Shown here: positions 1 through 7,696 of the stretch, piece by piece
Position numbering within the stretch: position 1 is the stretch's first letter
How the letters are laid out: each line of letters opens with the position of its first letter
Position numbers and translations under genes: made by a program
DNA from: Candidatus Omnitrophota bacterium
GTDB lineage: Bacteria > Omnitrophota > Gorgyraeia > Gygaellales > UBA12090
Direction: 5' to 3'
DNA length: 39,594 bases
NCBI GenBank assembly: GCA_023247895.1
Contig: JAHFFP010000002.1
Span: 1 to 39,594, forward strand
Notes under the pieces: generated by a model
The model's database searches: none
What the model saw: only the letters and a program-made list of their open reading frames with translations
What the model was told of the DNA's origin: nothing

Positions 1-505
1 CCTGTATTATTTTTTCTAACGGCCTGCTACGGGATGCCCCGCGCAGCTTAGGGATGATGCAATAAGAACAGCCGTTATTACAACCGTCCTGAATTTTCAA
101 AAATGCCCTCGTATGCCTCTTAAACGAACTAATCTCCAGCGTCTCCTCTTTGGGCAAAGAACCATTTTCTCTTTCAAATAAAATAAAGTTTGGTAAGTTT
201 TCTTTCAGGGCATTTCCTAAAACGCAGGCAACGCCTTTTAATGGCTTTAATTTCTCAGGGCTGTTTTGCGCCAAACAACCGGTCACAAAGATTTGCGCGT
301 GGGGATTGTGAGCGTTTAACTTACGAATTACATCAAAAGAGTCTTTATCTGCCTTTTGCGTCACTGAACAGGTATTCACCACATATACGTCAGCAGGGTC
401 ACCCGTTGATTCCCTAAGCCCTAAACGCACAAGTCTTTCCCGCAGTGCCTGGCTTTCATATTGGTTCACTTTACACCCCAGAGTCTTAAATTCAAATGTC
501 TTCAC
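1..505 (-). CDS. mtaB: tRNA t6A37 methylthiotransferase MtaB-like (partial, C-terminus off window)
   Basis: Translating the minus strand from a GTG at 505 gives 168 codons running off the window edge. It starts KTFEFKTLGCKVNQYESQAL and has the three N-terminal UPF0004 cysteines (TLGCKVN, NTCSVT, TGCLAQ). The radical-SAM cysteines follow in QDGCNNGCSYCIIPKLRG. This is the methylthiotransferase architecture; TLGCKVNQYES and the DGCNN-CSYC wording are typical of MtaB, which makes ms2t6A at position 37 of ANN-decoding tRNAs, rather than MiaB or RimO. An in-frame TAG lies two codons upstream of the GTG, so no earlier start is possible. It begins 18 nt after the rsmE stop and is probably co-transcribed. 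The C-terminal half, including the TRAM domain, is not visible. Confidence 0.9.
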   Translation of the reverse strand, partial: MKTFEFKTLGCKVNQYESQALRERLVRLGLRESTGDPADVYVVNTCSVTQKADKDSFDVIRKLNAHNPHAQIFVTGCLAQNSPEKLKPLKGVACVLGNALKENLPNFILFERENGSLPKEETLEISSFKRHTRAFLKIQDGCNNGCSYCIIPKLRGASRSRPLEKIIQ

Positions 506-523
506 GATTATCTACACTCTTGC

Positions 524-1252
524 CTAACCATAGAAAAATCTCAAAAAAGCAGCCACCGCGATTGCCGCGGTATCCACCTTAAGCGTCAATGCGCCGAGGG
601 AAACACCCTGGCAGCCGTTTTCCTTTGCCTGCCTTATTTCTGCTTCGCTAAAATCTCCTTCCGGGCCTATAAAAACTATAACTGACTTTGGGCTGTTTTT
701 AAGAACTATATCTTTCAAATACACATTTTTTATTCCCAAGTGAGGGATGAGCGCCATATCATACTCTTTTGCCCTCATAACAATATCTTTAAATTCCGTA
801 ACCGCCTCAATTTTAGGCAACTCTATCCTGGCGCATTGTTTTGAAGTTTCCTTGGCGATAGCCTGCCAACGCCTAAGCCTATTGCGCGCCCTCTCACCCT
901 CAAGATCAACAATAGTCCTGTGCGTATGTAAAGGGATTATAGTATGCACCCCCAGTTCGGTAACCTTTTCAACAATAAAATCCATTTTTGCTTTTTTGGG
1001 GATGGCGCAGGCTAAGGTAATTCTTACTTCTTCTAAAAATTGAGCTCTTTTTGTTTTAAATATCTCTAATTCTGCTTTTTTCTCAGAGAGCGCTATAATT
1101 TTACATTCATATTCCTTAGACTCTCCATCAAAGGCTGTAAGCCTATCTCCTTTTTTAAGGCGTAACACGCAAGACATATGATGGATTTGTCCCTTATCAG
1201 AAACAAGTATCTTTTTCTTGAATATTGAATCCGGATGGCAATATATACGCAT
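524..1252 (-). CDS. rsmE: 16S rRNA (uracil1498-N3)-methyltransferase RsmE
   Basis: 242 residues, the usual family length. The N-terminal PUA-like domain (QIHHMSCVLRLKKGDRLTAF) is followed by a SPOUT methyltransferase domain: ACAIPKKAKMDFIVEKVTEL, the RWQAIAKETSKQCAR helix, and the knot motifs IGPEGDFSEAEI and SLGALTLKVDTAAIAVAAFL. RsmE normally ends SLG-x-R-I-L-R-x-E-T-A; here the last part reads LKVDTAA, a conservative D for E. The enzyme methylates N3 of U1498 in 16S rRNA in the cytosol using SAM. ATG start at 1252, with only a weak AGAAAG ribosome site. It is divergent from the plus-strand gene at 1543 and lies 18 nt upstream of mtaB, as expected for an rRNA/tRNA modification pair. Confidence 0.95.
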   Translation of the reverse strand: MRIYCHPDSIFKKKILVSDKGQIHHMSCVLRLKKGDRLTAFDGESKEYECKIIALSEKKAELEIFKTKRAQFLEEVRITLACAIPKKAKMDFIVEKVTELGVHTIIPLHTHRTIVDLEGERARNRLRRWQAIAKETSKQCARIELPKIEAVTEFKDIVMRAKEYDMALIPHLGIKNVYLKDIVLKNSPKSVIVFIGPEGDFSEAEIRQAKENGCQGVSLGALTLKVDTAAIAVAAFLRFFYG

Positions 1253-1542
1253 TTATAATGGCTTTCTACAGCCTTTTTGGCTATAATATGTAGTTGAGGG
1301 GTAAATATAATTCATTCTTGTCTATCGTTTCACGGTTAGGGTAACGAGGCCCGCTTCTAAAATCCGCCTATCGTCTACGGTTTAAAAAGTTTTTATCTAA
1401 TAACCCTTGCTGATTGACGATACGGGCATTTTCACCTTAACCGGACATCGTAACCTAGATTTATGCACACTATTTATATAACTATAACTTAAAGAAACCG
1501 CTTTGTCAATCATGCCACCGATTTTCGCGCTCGAATAATACA
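1253..1542. other. 290-nt divergent intergenic region
   Basis: No ORF or RNA gene was recognised here. It separates rsmE (minus) from the spermidine-synthase-like gene (plus), so it must hold promoters for both. A short inverted repeat, CTACAGCC-(5)-GGCT...GTAG, lies near 1267-1293 and contains TATAAT (1282-1287) on the plus strand, but no convincing -35 box was found. From about 1318 to 1460 there are degenerate repeats of the TCGT/CGGTTA type, for example TCGTTTCACGGTTAGGG and, in inverse orientation, CACCTTAACCGG. These may belong to the dispersed degenerate-repeat family seen elsewhere in the window. Confidence 0.4.
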
Positions 1543-3678
1543 ATGGCCATTACCCTCATCATCTTAGGATTTTGCTCCCTTATTTGGCAATTCGCATCCT
1601 TAAGAGAATTACAAACCACCTTTTCCGGCAACGAACTATCTTTAAGCATAATATTATTCTGCTGGCTGGCAGGTTCAGCCATTGGCGCTTTTGTAAGCAG
1701 GTATCTCCTTTGGCAGCGAAATGCCCTTAAAAATACACCGCAAAAGCTTTCTCGGCTGCTTGGCGCTATCTTATTCTTAAACTCATTCTTATGCTTTTTG
1801 AGTATATTTTTGATCCGGAGCCTGAAATTATTCTTAGGGATAAGCCCCTTTGAAATACTCCAGCCTCTACAAATGCTCCTTATCTCAAGCCTCGCGACTA
1901 TCCCTCAAACAATCTGTATCGGCATATCATTCATCCTTATATGCGCACTCATCCAAAATCCCTTAAAAGCCTACTGTAGGGAAGCATTCGGGGCATTCCT
2001 TGCAGGGCTCTTAAGCCTTATCTTACTAAAATATTTTAATAGTTGGGAAATTATCTGGCTTTGCTCAAGCCTGTTCCTTTTGGCTATTGTGTGTATCAAA
2101 CCCTGTTCTCGCTTCTTTCGGGCTATAGCGATACTTACCTTCATTGCCTTAACCCTCTTGCCACCTCTGGGCATTCTTACACAATTAGAAAACTACACCA
2201 ACAGTTTACGCTTTAAGCCAGAGCACGTAATTGCGTCTCTTAACTCTATGTATGCCAATATCGCCCTTACCCGCAGCAACCAGCATTACAGCCTTTACGA
2301 AAATGGAAAACTCTCCTTCACCACAGAAGATACAGAGGCCTTAGAAGAGTTTGCCCATATGATTTTACTACATCATCCCCAGCCAAAGAAAATATTGCTT
2401 ATCGGCGGAGGAACTTCAGGGCTGCTTGCTGAAATCCTGAAGCATCCGGTTGAGTCAATTGAATATCTTGAGCCGGATGAAAAACTTATATATACAAGCC
2501 TGCGCTATATACCTCAGGCTAGAGGCTATGGATTAACCGACAAAAGAGTTACCCTCTACCACAGAGATGCCCGGTCATTTATCAAAACAGCCCATACAAA
2601 ATACGATTGCGTTATCCTTAATATGGCAGACCCTTCAAGCTTACAGCAAAACCGTTTCTTTACCGTCGAATTCTTTCAAGAGATAAAGCGTATTTTAAAT
2701 CCCGATGGGACATTTAGCTTAGCCTTGAGCTCAAAAGAAGACATTTTAAGCGGCCAAATCCTCGCCTACAACACAAGCCTGTATAAAACGGCAAAATCAG
2801 TATTTAAAAATATTACCATCCTGCCTGGAGAACGCCTCATTCTTATTTGTTCGCTTAAGGTTATGCCACAGGCTCCCCCCGAAGAACTCATTCAAAGATT
2901 TCGAGAAAGAAATATCACTACCGTCTATTTTACCCCTGAATACCTTCACGCAAAGTTATTCAGGCAAGGCTATATTCAGGAAAGACTTAATGCCTTTCAA
3001 AGCCGTACCGCTCTTAATCAAGATTACTTTCCTCACGGATTTTTCTATTATCTATGCGTCTGGGATAAACAAAGCTGGCTTAGTTTTAACCGTCTATGGC
3101 AGGCAACGGGACGCATAAATTTCTTATATTGGGGTGCGCTCATTCTGCTTTTATACTTTATCTTTCGTAGGAATACCGCTAAGGCGGTAATACTTACCAG
3201 CGGCTTTACAGGAATAGCCTTAGAAATCATTATAAGCTTTATCTTCCAAATTAATTTTGGCTTTTTATATTATCGCCTGGGTGTAATAGTGGCGAGTTTT
3301 ATGTTAGGACTGTCTTTGGGAAGCATTTGTTCGATATATGCGCTTAAAAGAAGTATCCCCTGGAAAACAATAGCATGTTCCCTGGAAATTTCTCTTGGAA
3401 TCATAGCGATTGCATTATTCTTCTTGTTACGGCAAGATCAGCTTGTGTACTTTGCGGCTACTTTGCTGATAGGCTTCTTGACGGGGGTTGAATTTGGGCT
3501 ATTTTACAACCAGTTTAGCGCACATACGGTATATATACTTGATTTGACAGGAGCCTGCATAGGCAGCCTCCTCACAGGCCTCGTTATCATCCCTATGTTA
3601 GGAATATACAAAGCCTGCATCGCAATAGCCTTAACTAAGTTTATTGCACTTGTTTTTCTGAGAACACAAGCGCGCTAA
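1543..3678 (+). CDS. Membrane-embedded spermidine-synthase-like (fused MFS/aminopropyltransferase-type) protein
   Basis: 711 residues in three blocks. Residues 1-215 hold about seven hydrophobic segments, starting LIILGFCSLIWQFASLRELQ. Residues 220-470 are a spermidine-synthase-like Rossmann domain: SLYENGKLSFTTEDTEA, SAM motif LLIGGGTSGLLAEILKH, acidic loop EYLEPDEKLI, HRDARSFI and YDCVILNMADPSS. About six more membrane segments fill residues 550-711. The classic GGGDGG has become GGGTSG, but the catalytic-type Asp of N-x-x-D-P is kept. This layout is the fused MFS/spermidine synthase family, whose substrate is unknown. It is the only plus-strand gene here. Its 3' end overlaps the MEMO-AMMECR1 gene by 38 bp in convergent orientation, so it may work with that module. 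No clear Shine-Dalgarno precedes the ATG. Confidence 0.8.
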   Translation: MAITLIILGFCSLIWQFASLRELQTTFSGNELSLSIILFCWLAGSAIGAFVSRYLLWQRNALKNTPQKLSRLLGAILFLNSFLCFLSIFLIRSLKLFLGISPFEILQPLQMLLISSLATIPQTICIGISFILICALIQNPLKAYCREAFGAFLAGLLSLILLKYFNSWEIIWLCSSLFLLAIVCIKPCSRFFRAIAILTFIALTLLPPLGILTQLENYTNSLRFKPEHVIASLNSMYANIALTRSNQHYSLYENGKLSFTTEDTEALEEFAHMILLHHPQPKKILLIGGGTSGLLAEILKHPVESIEYLEPDEKLIYTSLRYIPQARGYGLTDKRVTLYHRDARSFIKTAHTKYDCVILNMADPSSLQQNRFFTVEFFQEIKRILNPDGTFSLALSSKEDILSGQILAYNTSLYKTAKSVFKNITILPGERLILICSLKVMPQAPPEELIQRFRERNITTVYFTPEYLHAKLFRQGYIQERLNAFQSRTALNQDYFPHGFFYYLCVWDKQSWLSFNRLWQATGRINFLYWGALILLLYFIFRRNTAKAVILTSGFTGIALEIIISFIFQINFGFLYYRLGVIVASFMLGLSLGSICSIYALKRSIPWKTIACSLEISLGIIAIALFFLLRQDQLVYFAATLLIGFLTGVEFGLFYNQFSAHTVYILDLTGACIGSLLTGLVIIPMLGIYKACIAIALTKFIALVFLRTQAR

Positions 3679-5212
3679 AAACAAATATTTCAGTGTTATT
3701 CTCTTTCCATGCGTCAGAAGGAAGCCCTGCTTTATGCAGGCATAAATTAGATAAGAATTCTTCCTTTGACCAACCGGTCTCAATAGCTACCTGAGGTAAA
3801 AATACACCTTGATTCCACCCTTGGCGCACCAATACCCCATGAGTACCCAAGATAAACTCATCAATAGCACGGATCTTCTTTAGCGGCGATAATACTGACA
3901 CCTCAATCTCTATATCTTTAAGCTCATCCTTAGCAACGGGCGCAAATCGAGGATCCCCGGTTGCAGATTCTATAGCCATATCTCTGACTGTTTCAAAAAG
4001 GGGTTTCTGCCCCACAATGTTGCCAATACAACCTCTTAATTCACCATGGGCATGCAATGTGACAAACGCGCCGTTTATCTCTTTGAGCCTAGGGTCATCT
4101 TCAACAAAGTGTAAGCGCCTGCCGCTTGAAATATATTCTTCTATGGCCTTACGGGCGATTTCCAAAAGCCTTTTTTCCTGCGGTATAGTGAGCATGCTTT
4201 CCTCGCTTTTTTCTTCCTTTCTAACCTCGGTACTTGTTTCTTGACCACTAATTATAGCCGATGCATAACCAACGGTCCAGACCCCTTTTTCCCTGTTTCC
4301 GGTAACTATTGCTGAATTGGTGTAGTGTAAAAGGCTATAGTGAGTATAGCCTAATCTTTGTGCGGCAATAACCGCGGTAACTATCGGCAATCCTCCGCAC
4401 ATTTGAATTGTCCCTGCCCTTAAGCAATCGTAAATATCTTGTGCAGACAGAGCCTCAAGATGCGACAAGGTAAGCCTATCGACTGCCTCTGTCTCCTTAT
4501 AATCATAGCTATGCATAAGGTCTGTTGAAGCCACTACCAACACATCACGCCGAGCGCCAATTGCTTTTACAATATTATTTGCCAAATTATCTAAGGCCTC
4601 AAAAGCACAGTCGCCAATAACAATCGGAACAATCTTAAAGCCTGTGAGCGCCCTTTGCAAAAAAGGCAATTGAACCTCAAGGGAATGTTCCTTGGCAAAG
4701 GCTTGAGGGATAAATTCTATAGATTGAGAAGGATTGGTTATCTTCTGCGTAAAGCTTGAGTCTATTTCTATATCGCCTAAAGGAGTACGGAATTTTCCCT
4801 CCTTATACACCGAGATTTTATTAAACGCATAGTAATGGCTTGGCGCTAAGATAATTACCGTCGTATAGGGTTTATCCTTGATTGCCTTATATCCAAAAGC
4901 AGCGGTGCCCCCGGAAAACGCATAGCCGGCATGAGGGGAAATCAGGCAAAAAATATCGCCTTTTATCTCTGGAAGTGAAACCTTAGCGATAAGATTATCT
5001 ATCAAAGATGAGAGGGCGTTTCTATTTTGGGGATAGAACTGCCCGGCAACATTGGGCCCTTTTATATCTTGGGTAAAAGCGTTTAGAGGATGGAGGATAG
5101 CGGATAGAAGATAGAAAAGAAATAAAAAGAGCCTTGCCAACCCTCTCCCTGCCTGTCCGGCAGGCAGGCGCTCTACGCTATGCGCTCGCCCAAACGCCTT
5201 CAATCTTTTCAT
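3641..5212 (-). CDS. Exported MEMO1-AMMECR1 fusion (AmmeMemoRadiSam proteins B + A)
   Basis: 523 residues from the ATG at 5212, chosen because AGGTG lies 11 nt upstream; ATG 5233 and TTG 5236 are alternatives. It overlaps the upstream radical-SAM gene by 35 bp. Residues 1-46 look like a Sec signal peptide with an unusually long Arg-rich n-region and hydrophobic FLFLFYLLSAILHPLNAF. The MEMO domain, about 52-315, keeps the metal-site-type residues in SPHAGYAFSG, APSHYY, TDLMHSYDY and the Cys in MCGGLPI. The AMMECR1 domain, about 345-520, has the hallmark LRGCIGN and GDPRFAPV. In bacteria these two domains, with the neighbouring radical-SAM enzyme, form the AmmeMemoRadiSam system, whose reaction is unknown. 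The n-region RLPAGQAGR is encoded by a GC palindrome and the hydrophobic core by a degenerate repeat (see findings). Confidence 0.88.
   Translation of the reverse strand: MKRLKAFGRAHSVERLPAGQAGRGLARLFLFLFYLLSAILHPLNAFTQDIKGPNVAGQFYPQNRNALSSLIDNLIAKVSLPEIKGDIFCLISPHAGYAFSGGTAAFGYKAIKDKPYTTVIILAPSHYYAFNKISVYKEGKFRTPLGDIEIDSSFTQKITNPSQSIEFIPQAFAKEHSLEVQLPFLQRALTGFKIVPIVIGDCAFEALDNLANNIVKAIGARRDVLVVASTDLMHSYDYKETEAVDRLTLSHLEALSAQDIYDCLRAGTIQMCGGLPIVTAVIAAQRLGYTHYSLLHYTNSAIVTGNREKGVWTVGYASAIISGQETSTEVRKEEKSEESMLTIPQEKRLLEIARKAIEEYISSGRRLHFVEDDPRLKEINGAFVTLHAHGELRGCIGNIVGQKPLFETVRDMAIESATGDPRFAPVAKDELKDIEIEVSVLSPLKKIRAIDEFILGTHGVLVRQGWNQGVFLPQVAIETGWSKEEFLSNLCLHKAGLPSDAWKENNTEIFVFSALVFSEKQVQ
5086..5168. 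repeat. Composite element: degenerate GGATAGA-type repeat plus GC palindrome, inside the MEMO-AMMECR1 gene
   Basis: 5086-5118 is a degenerate array of GGAGGAT/GGATAG/AAGATAG units. 5148-5168 is a 21-nt near-perfect palindrome matching core CCTGCCTGCCGGCAGGCAGG with one extra base at the centre. Both lie in frame within the signal-peptide region of the gene. The palindrome encodes LPAGQAG and the array encodes the hydrophobic YLLSAIL-type core. Related elements occur at 20363, 28830, 30036 and 36780. Confidence 0.75.
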
Positions 5213-6293
5213 TGCAGAATTTACACCTGCCATCAAGAATATCGTATGCCTTTAGGGCATACCCTATACGTACGACTAAAGGCTTAGCGCATTTGGGACA
5301 AAAAGTAGTCTCTCCCTGATGTCCCGGGACGTTACCGATATACACATACCTTAAGCCTATATCCTTTGCGAAGACTTGCGCCTTTTCTAAAGTAGCAACC
5401 GGCGTGGGAGACAAATTGCTCAGTTTATACATCGGCCAGAAGCGTGAAAAATGAAGCGGGGTATCAACGCCCAAGTTTTCTTTTATCCACAGGCACATCT
5501 TTCGGATCTGCTCTGGAGAATCATTCAAATTCGGCAACACCAAATTGGTAATCTCCAAATGAACTCCTTCTTCTTTGATTATCTTTAGTGTACGTAAGAT
5601 ATCATCAAGATTGCCTGAGCAAATATCGCTGTAATATCCTTGGGTAAAGGCCTTTAAATCGATATTAGCCGCGTCAAGATATTTACAAAGATTGCGCAGA
5701 GGCTCTTCATTGATAAATCCTGCTGAATGCATCACATTCTTAAGCCCAGATTCTTTAGCGAGTTTTATGGTATCTAGCATATACTCATAGAATACCGTTG
5801 GTTCAGTATAGGTATAGGCAACTGTTTTTGAACCTGCCTTTTTTGCCTGCGCTACAATACTTTCAGGGCTGATATGGGTGGGTTGTACTTCTTCGGGCTT
5901 ACTCTGGGAAATTTCCCAGTTCTGGCAAAACTTACATCTAAGGTTACATCCGGCAGTAGCTATAGAAAAGGCACTAGTCCCAGGAAGGAAGTGGAATAAG
6001 GGCTTTTTTTCAATCGGGTCGATATGGATTGCAGCGGCACTGGCGTAGACCAAAGTATATAAAGAGCCTTCATTATTTTCCCGGACACCGCAAAACCCTC
6101 TTTTTTTATCAGGAATAGGGCATTTCCTTGGGCAAAGCTGACACTGTAGCAGCTTATTTTCTAAAGGCATCCAGTACAATGCAGTATGCCTTTCTATTCC
6201 AGATGCCGCATGGGCGATCCTTGCGACATCAAGCTCTAAAAGGCTTGCTCCGGCAAGCACGCATAGTTGTTTCAGGAAATCTTTGCGGGTCAC
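5178..6293 (-). CDS. AmmeMemoRadiSam-type radical SAM enzyme with Tat-like N-terminus
   Basis: 371 residues from a GTG at 6293, with AGGA 9 nt upstream. A longer in-frame reading up to 6371 would run through the tRNA and is rejected. The protein begins VTRKDFLKQLCVLAGASLL, close to the Tat consensus S/T-R-R-x-F-L-K but with RK. A Cys-rich segment follows, CQLCPRKCPIPDKKRGFCG. The radical-SAM CxxxCxxC is in TAGCNLRCKFCQNWEIS, about residue 120. The rest is a radical-SAM barrel (TYTEPTVFYEYM, NIDLKAF, HFSRFWPMYKLS). The C-terminus adds two zinc-type CxxC pairs (CPKCAKP, CKFCNEK). This matches the PflA-like partner of MEMO/AMMECR1. It lies directly upstream of and overlaps the MEMO-AMMECR1 gene, implying co-translation. 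Substrate unknown. Confidence 0.88.
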   Translation of the reverse strand: MTRKDFLKQLCVLAGASLLELDVARIAHAASGIERHTALYWMPLENKLLQCQLCPRKCPIPDKKRGFCGVRENNEGSLYTLVYASAAAIHIDPIEKKPLFHFLPGTSAFSIATAGCNLRCKFCQNWEISQSKPEEVQPTHISPESIVAQAKKAGSKTVAYTYTEPTVFYEYMLDTIKLAKESGLKNVMHSAGFINEEPLRNLCKYLDAANIDLKAFTQGYYSDICSGNLDDILRTLKIIKEEGVHLEITNLVLPNLNDSPEQIRKMCLWIKENLGVDTPLHFSRFWPMYKLSNLSPTPVATLEKAQVFAKDIGLRYVYIGNVPGHQGETTFCPKCAKPLVVRIGYALKAYDILDGRCKFCNEKIEGVWASA

Positions 6294-6310
6294 GTGTAAA
6301 AATCCTGGTT

Positions 6311-6386
6311 TGGTGGAGCAGATGGGAGTTGAACCCACGGCCTTCGCGATGCGAACGCGACGCTCTCCCAACTGAGCTACTGCCCC
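6311..6386 (-). tRNA. tRNA-Ala (anticodon CGC), CCA encoded
   Basis: The minus strand folds as a complete 76-nt cloverleaf. The acceptor GGGGCAG pairs with CTGCTCC and contains the G3-U70 wobble that marks tRNA-Ala. The D arm is GCTCAGTTGGGAGAGC. The anticodon stem TCGCG/CGCGA closes the loop TTCGCAT, giving anticodon CGC, which reads GCG. The T arm has GGTTCAACTCC. A73 is followed by an encoded CCA at 6313-6311. The 3' end is only 17 nt upstream of the radical-SAM start codon. Confidence 0.97.
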
Positions 6387-6397
6387 AGAAATACAGG

Positions 6398-6426
6398 TTT
6401 AAGAATTAAGAACTAAGATTTAAGAA
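6398..6426. repeat. Degenerate short tandem repeat (TTAAGAA/TAAGAAC units)
   Basis: The segment reads as about four imperfect 6-7 nt units (TTTAAGAATTAAGAACTAAG and onward). It lies between the pilin operon and tRNA-Ala, just upstream of the mature tRNA. It has the same style as the arrays at 5086, 20363, 27750 and 32441, though its unit differs. Confidence 0.5.
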
Positions 6427-6478
6427 AAATAGCGGAAATGCAAACGCTGCTTTCGTTTACCTCTAATTTTCTATTATA

Positions 6479-6507
6479 AATGTAGCATAAAAAGGCGGGA
6501 TTTTCAA
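6479..6507 (-). promoter_or_regulatory. Candidate promoter for tRNA-Ala
   Basis: On the minus strand TTGAAA (6507-6502) and TACATT (6484-6479) are 17 nt apart, a good sigma-70-like pair. TATAAT follows directly at 6478-6473 and could be an alternative -10. It would give a leader of roughly 85 nt before the tRNA. The degenerate TTAAGAA-type repeat at 6398-6426 lies inside that leader. Confidence 0.35.
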
Positions 6508-6527
6508 GAATCCAGGCTCACTACGCT

Positions 6528-7148
6528 TTAACGGATTGACTGTGAGCGCAAGGCAACGGTAGTGTTTAAATTTATCGATGGATTAGTAGCGTTCATAGGC
6601 TGCGTTGCATCACGCATAGCGGTAACGTTTATAGTAATCCAAAGATTATTATTTAACGCTATATTGTTGGCAACAGTAAAATTACAACTCGAAATATTTT
6701 TAGCAATCACCTCCTCAAAACCAGGGCCTGAACGCCACGAAAGGCACCGATAAGGAGGAGTCGCATCTATCGCGGTACAATTGCCTACACCTTGTGCTAT
6801 AATACTCTTAGCACTGTTATTAAATGCATACGCAATCCAATCATCATCCGTTAAATCTTCATAGGTAGCCGTAGTATTATTAAAGCGTCTTATTTCTAAA
6901 CGATTATTACTTGGCACATATACACCTGGACCCATATTATTACCATAACCCTTAGAAACTTGTTTTGCGATCATCTCAAGCACCGGACTGACTTCATTTT
7001 GCACCCTGCTTTCATAATCAGACATACTGAAGAATTTGCGTGAAGCAATATCTACTGCCACAATACAGACAAGTATCATGCTTATAAGGGTAACCGCAAT
7101 CAACAGCTCCATCAGAGTAAACCCCGCAAGAGACCTTATCCTTTTCAC
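6528..7148 (-). CDS. Prepilin-like minor pseudopilin (PilW/GspJ-like)
   Basis: 206 residues from a GTG at 7148. The leader VKRIRSLAG^FTLMELLIAV is a class III (type IV prepilin) signal with G-1, F+1 and E+5, followed by one membrane helix (LISMILVCIVAVDIA). The post-helix segment SRVQNEVSPVLEMIAKQVSK and the large polar C-terminal domain resemble PilW/GspJ-type minor subunits. It is the last gene of the pilus cluster, 134 nt after the PilV-like gene. Such proteins are processed by prepilin peptidase and prime pilus or pseudopilus assembly in the inner membrane. The exact minor-pilin class is inferred from gene order and size. Confidence 0.75.
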   Translation of the reverse strand: MKRIRSLAGFTLMELLIAVTLISMILVCIVAVDIASRKFFSMSDYESRVQNEVSPVLEMIAKQVSKGYGNNMGPGVYVPSNNRLEIRRFNNTTATYEDLTDDDWIAYAFNNSAKSIIAQGVGNCTAIDATPPYRCLSWRSGPGFEEVIAKNISSCNFTVANNIALNNNLWITINVTAMRDATQPMNATNPSINLNTTVALRSQSIR

Positions 7149-7165
7149 AGGTTATCTATAGCCTT

Positions 7166-7210
7166 TCATGGGGTAAATCCTCTAAAAGAAGCCTTTATCT
7201 GCTTTATCAT
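7166..7210 (-). other. 14-residue ORF resembling a truncated prepilin leader
   Basis: Between the PilV- and PilW-like genes an ATG at 7210, preceded by GGGAAAGGAT, opens MIKQIKASFRGFTP and then TGA. The K/R-rich n-region and RGFT resemble a prepilin processing site, but the frame stops at once. It may be the remnant of a lost or duplicated pilin start, or a coupling leader for the GTG-initiated gene downstream. It could also be chance. Confidence 0.25.
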
Positions 7211-7282
7211 ATCCTTTCCCTTTCTGACTATCTCTTTATATCCTGACATACCATAACTTACTAAAATATAACGTCGTTATGC

Positions 7283-7684
7283 TTAGTCCGGCTCAGTCCA
7301 TGTAACATTTACTGTTACTGTCCGATTAGTGGTAGTATCAGTACTGGCAACATTATAACTGACATTCGCCAACCAGCCATTACTAAGGTCAACACTCACT
7401 GGAGGGTAAATCTGAGGACTTCCAGTATTGGGAGCATAAAGGAGATTAACGCCCGCGGTATTATTATTCCACGTATCCTGCCTTACATACGGCCTGAGCT
7501 CTTCAAATTGCTTACGGGCAAAATTAACCGCAGCAATTCTATGCTTGGCGCTTATAGTATAGCGCTGGGCCGCGACAAAACTAGCGTATACTCCGGCAAC
7601 CGTAACCAAAAGGATCATAAGAGATACTATGATTTCAACAAGGGTAAAACCCGCTTGAGAATTTAGTCTTGTCACTTTATGCAT
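7283..7684 (-). CDS. Prepilin-like minor pseudopilin (PilV/GspI-like)
   Basis: 133 residues. The leader MHKVTRLNSQAG^FTLVEIIVSL has the prepilin cleavage site with E+5, then the helix MILLVTVAGVYASFVAAQR. The motif AAVNFARKQFEELR after the helix is typical of PilV/GspI-type minor subunits. It starts 12 nt after the stop of the preceding pilin with AGGA about 9 nt upstream, so it is in the same operon. The C-terminal half ends in VTVNVTWTEPD, with the beta-strand-rich character usual for this class. Confidence 0.75.
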   Translation of the reverse strand: MHKVTRLNSQAGFTLVEIIVSLMILLVTVAGVYASFVAAQRYTISAKHRIAAVNFARKQFEELRPYVRQDTWNNNTAGVNLLYAPNTGSPQIYPPVSVDLSNGWLANVSYNVASTDTTTNRTVTVNVTWTEPD

Positions 7685-7696
7685 ACGCGTAAAGTC

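Noticed and set aside
1282-1287. TATAAT as promoter of the plus-strand gene
   Set aside because: No acceptable -35 lies 16-18 nt upstream and it is about 260 nt from the start codon.
6294-6371. N-terminal extension of the radical-SAM protein (start at 6371)
   Set aside because: It would translate through most of tRNA-Ala. The GTG at 6293 has a good ribosome site and begins a recognisable Tat-like signal.
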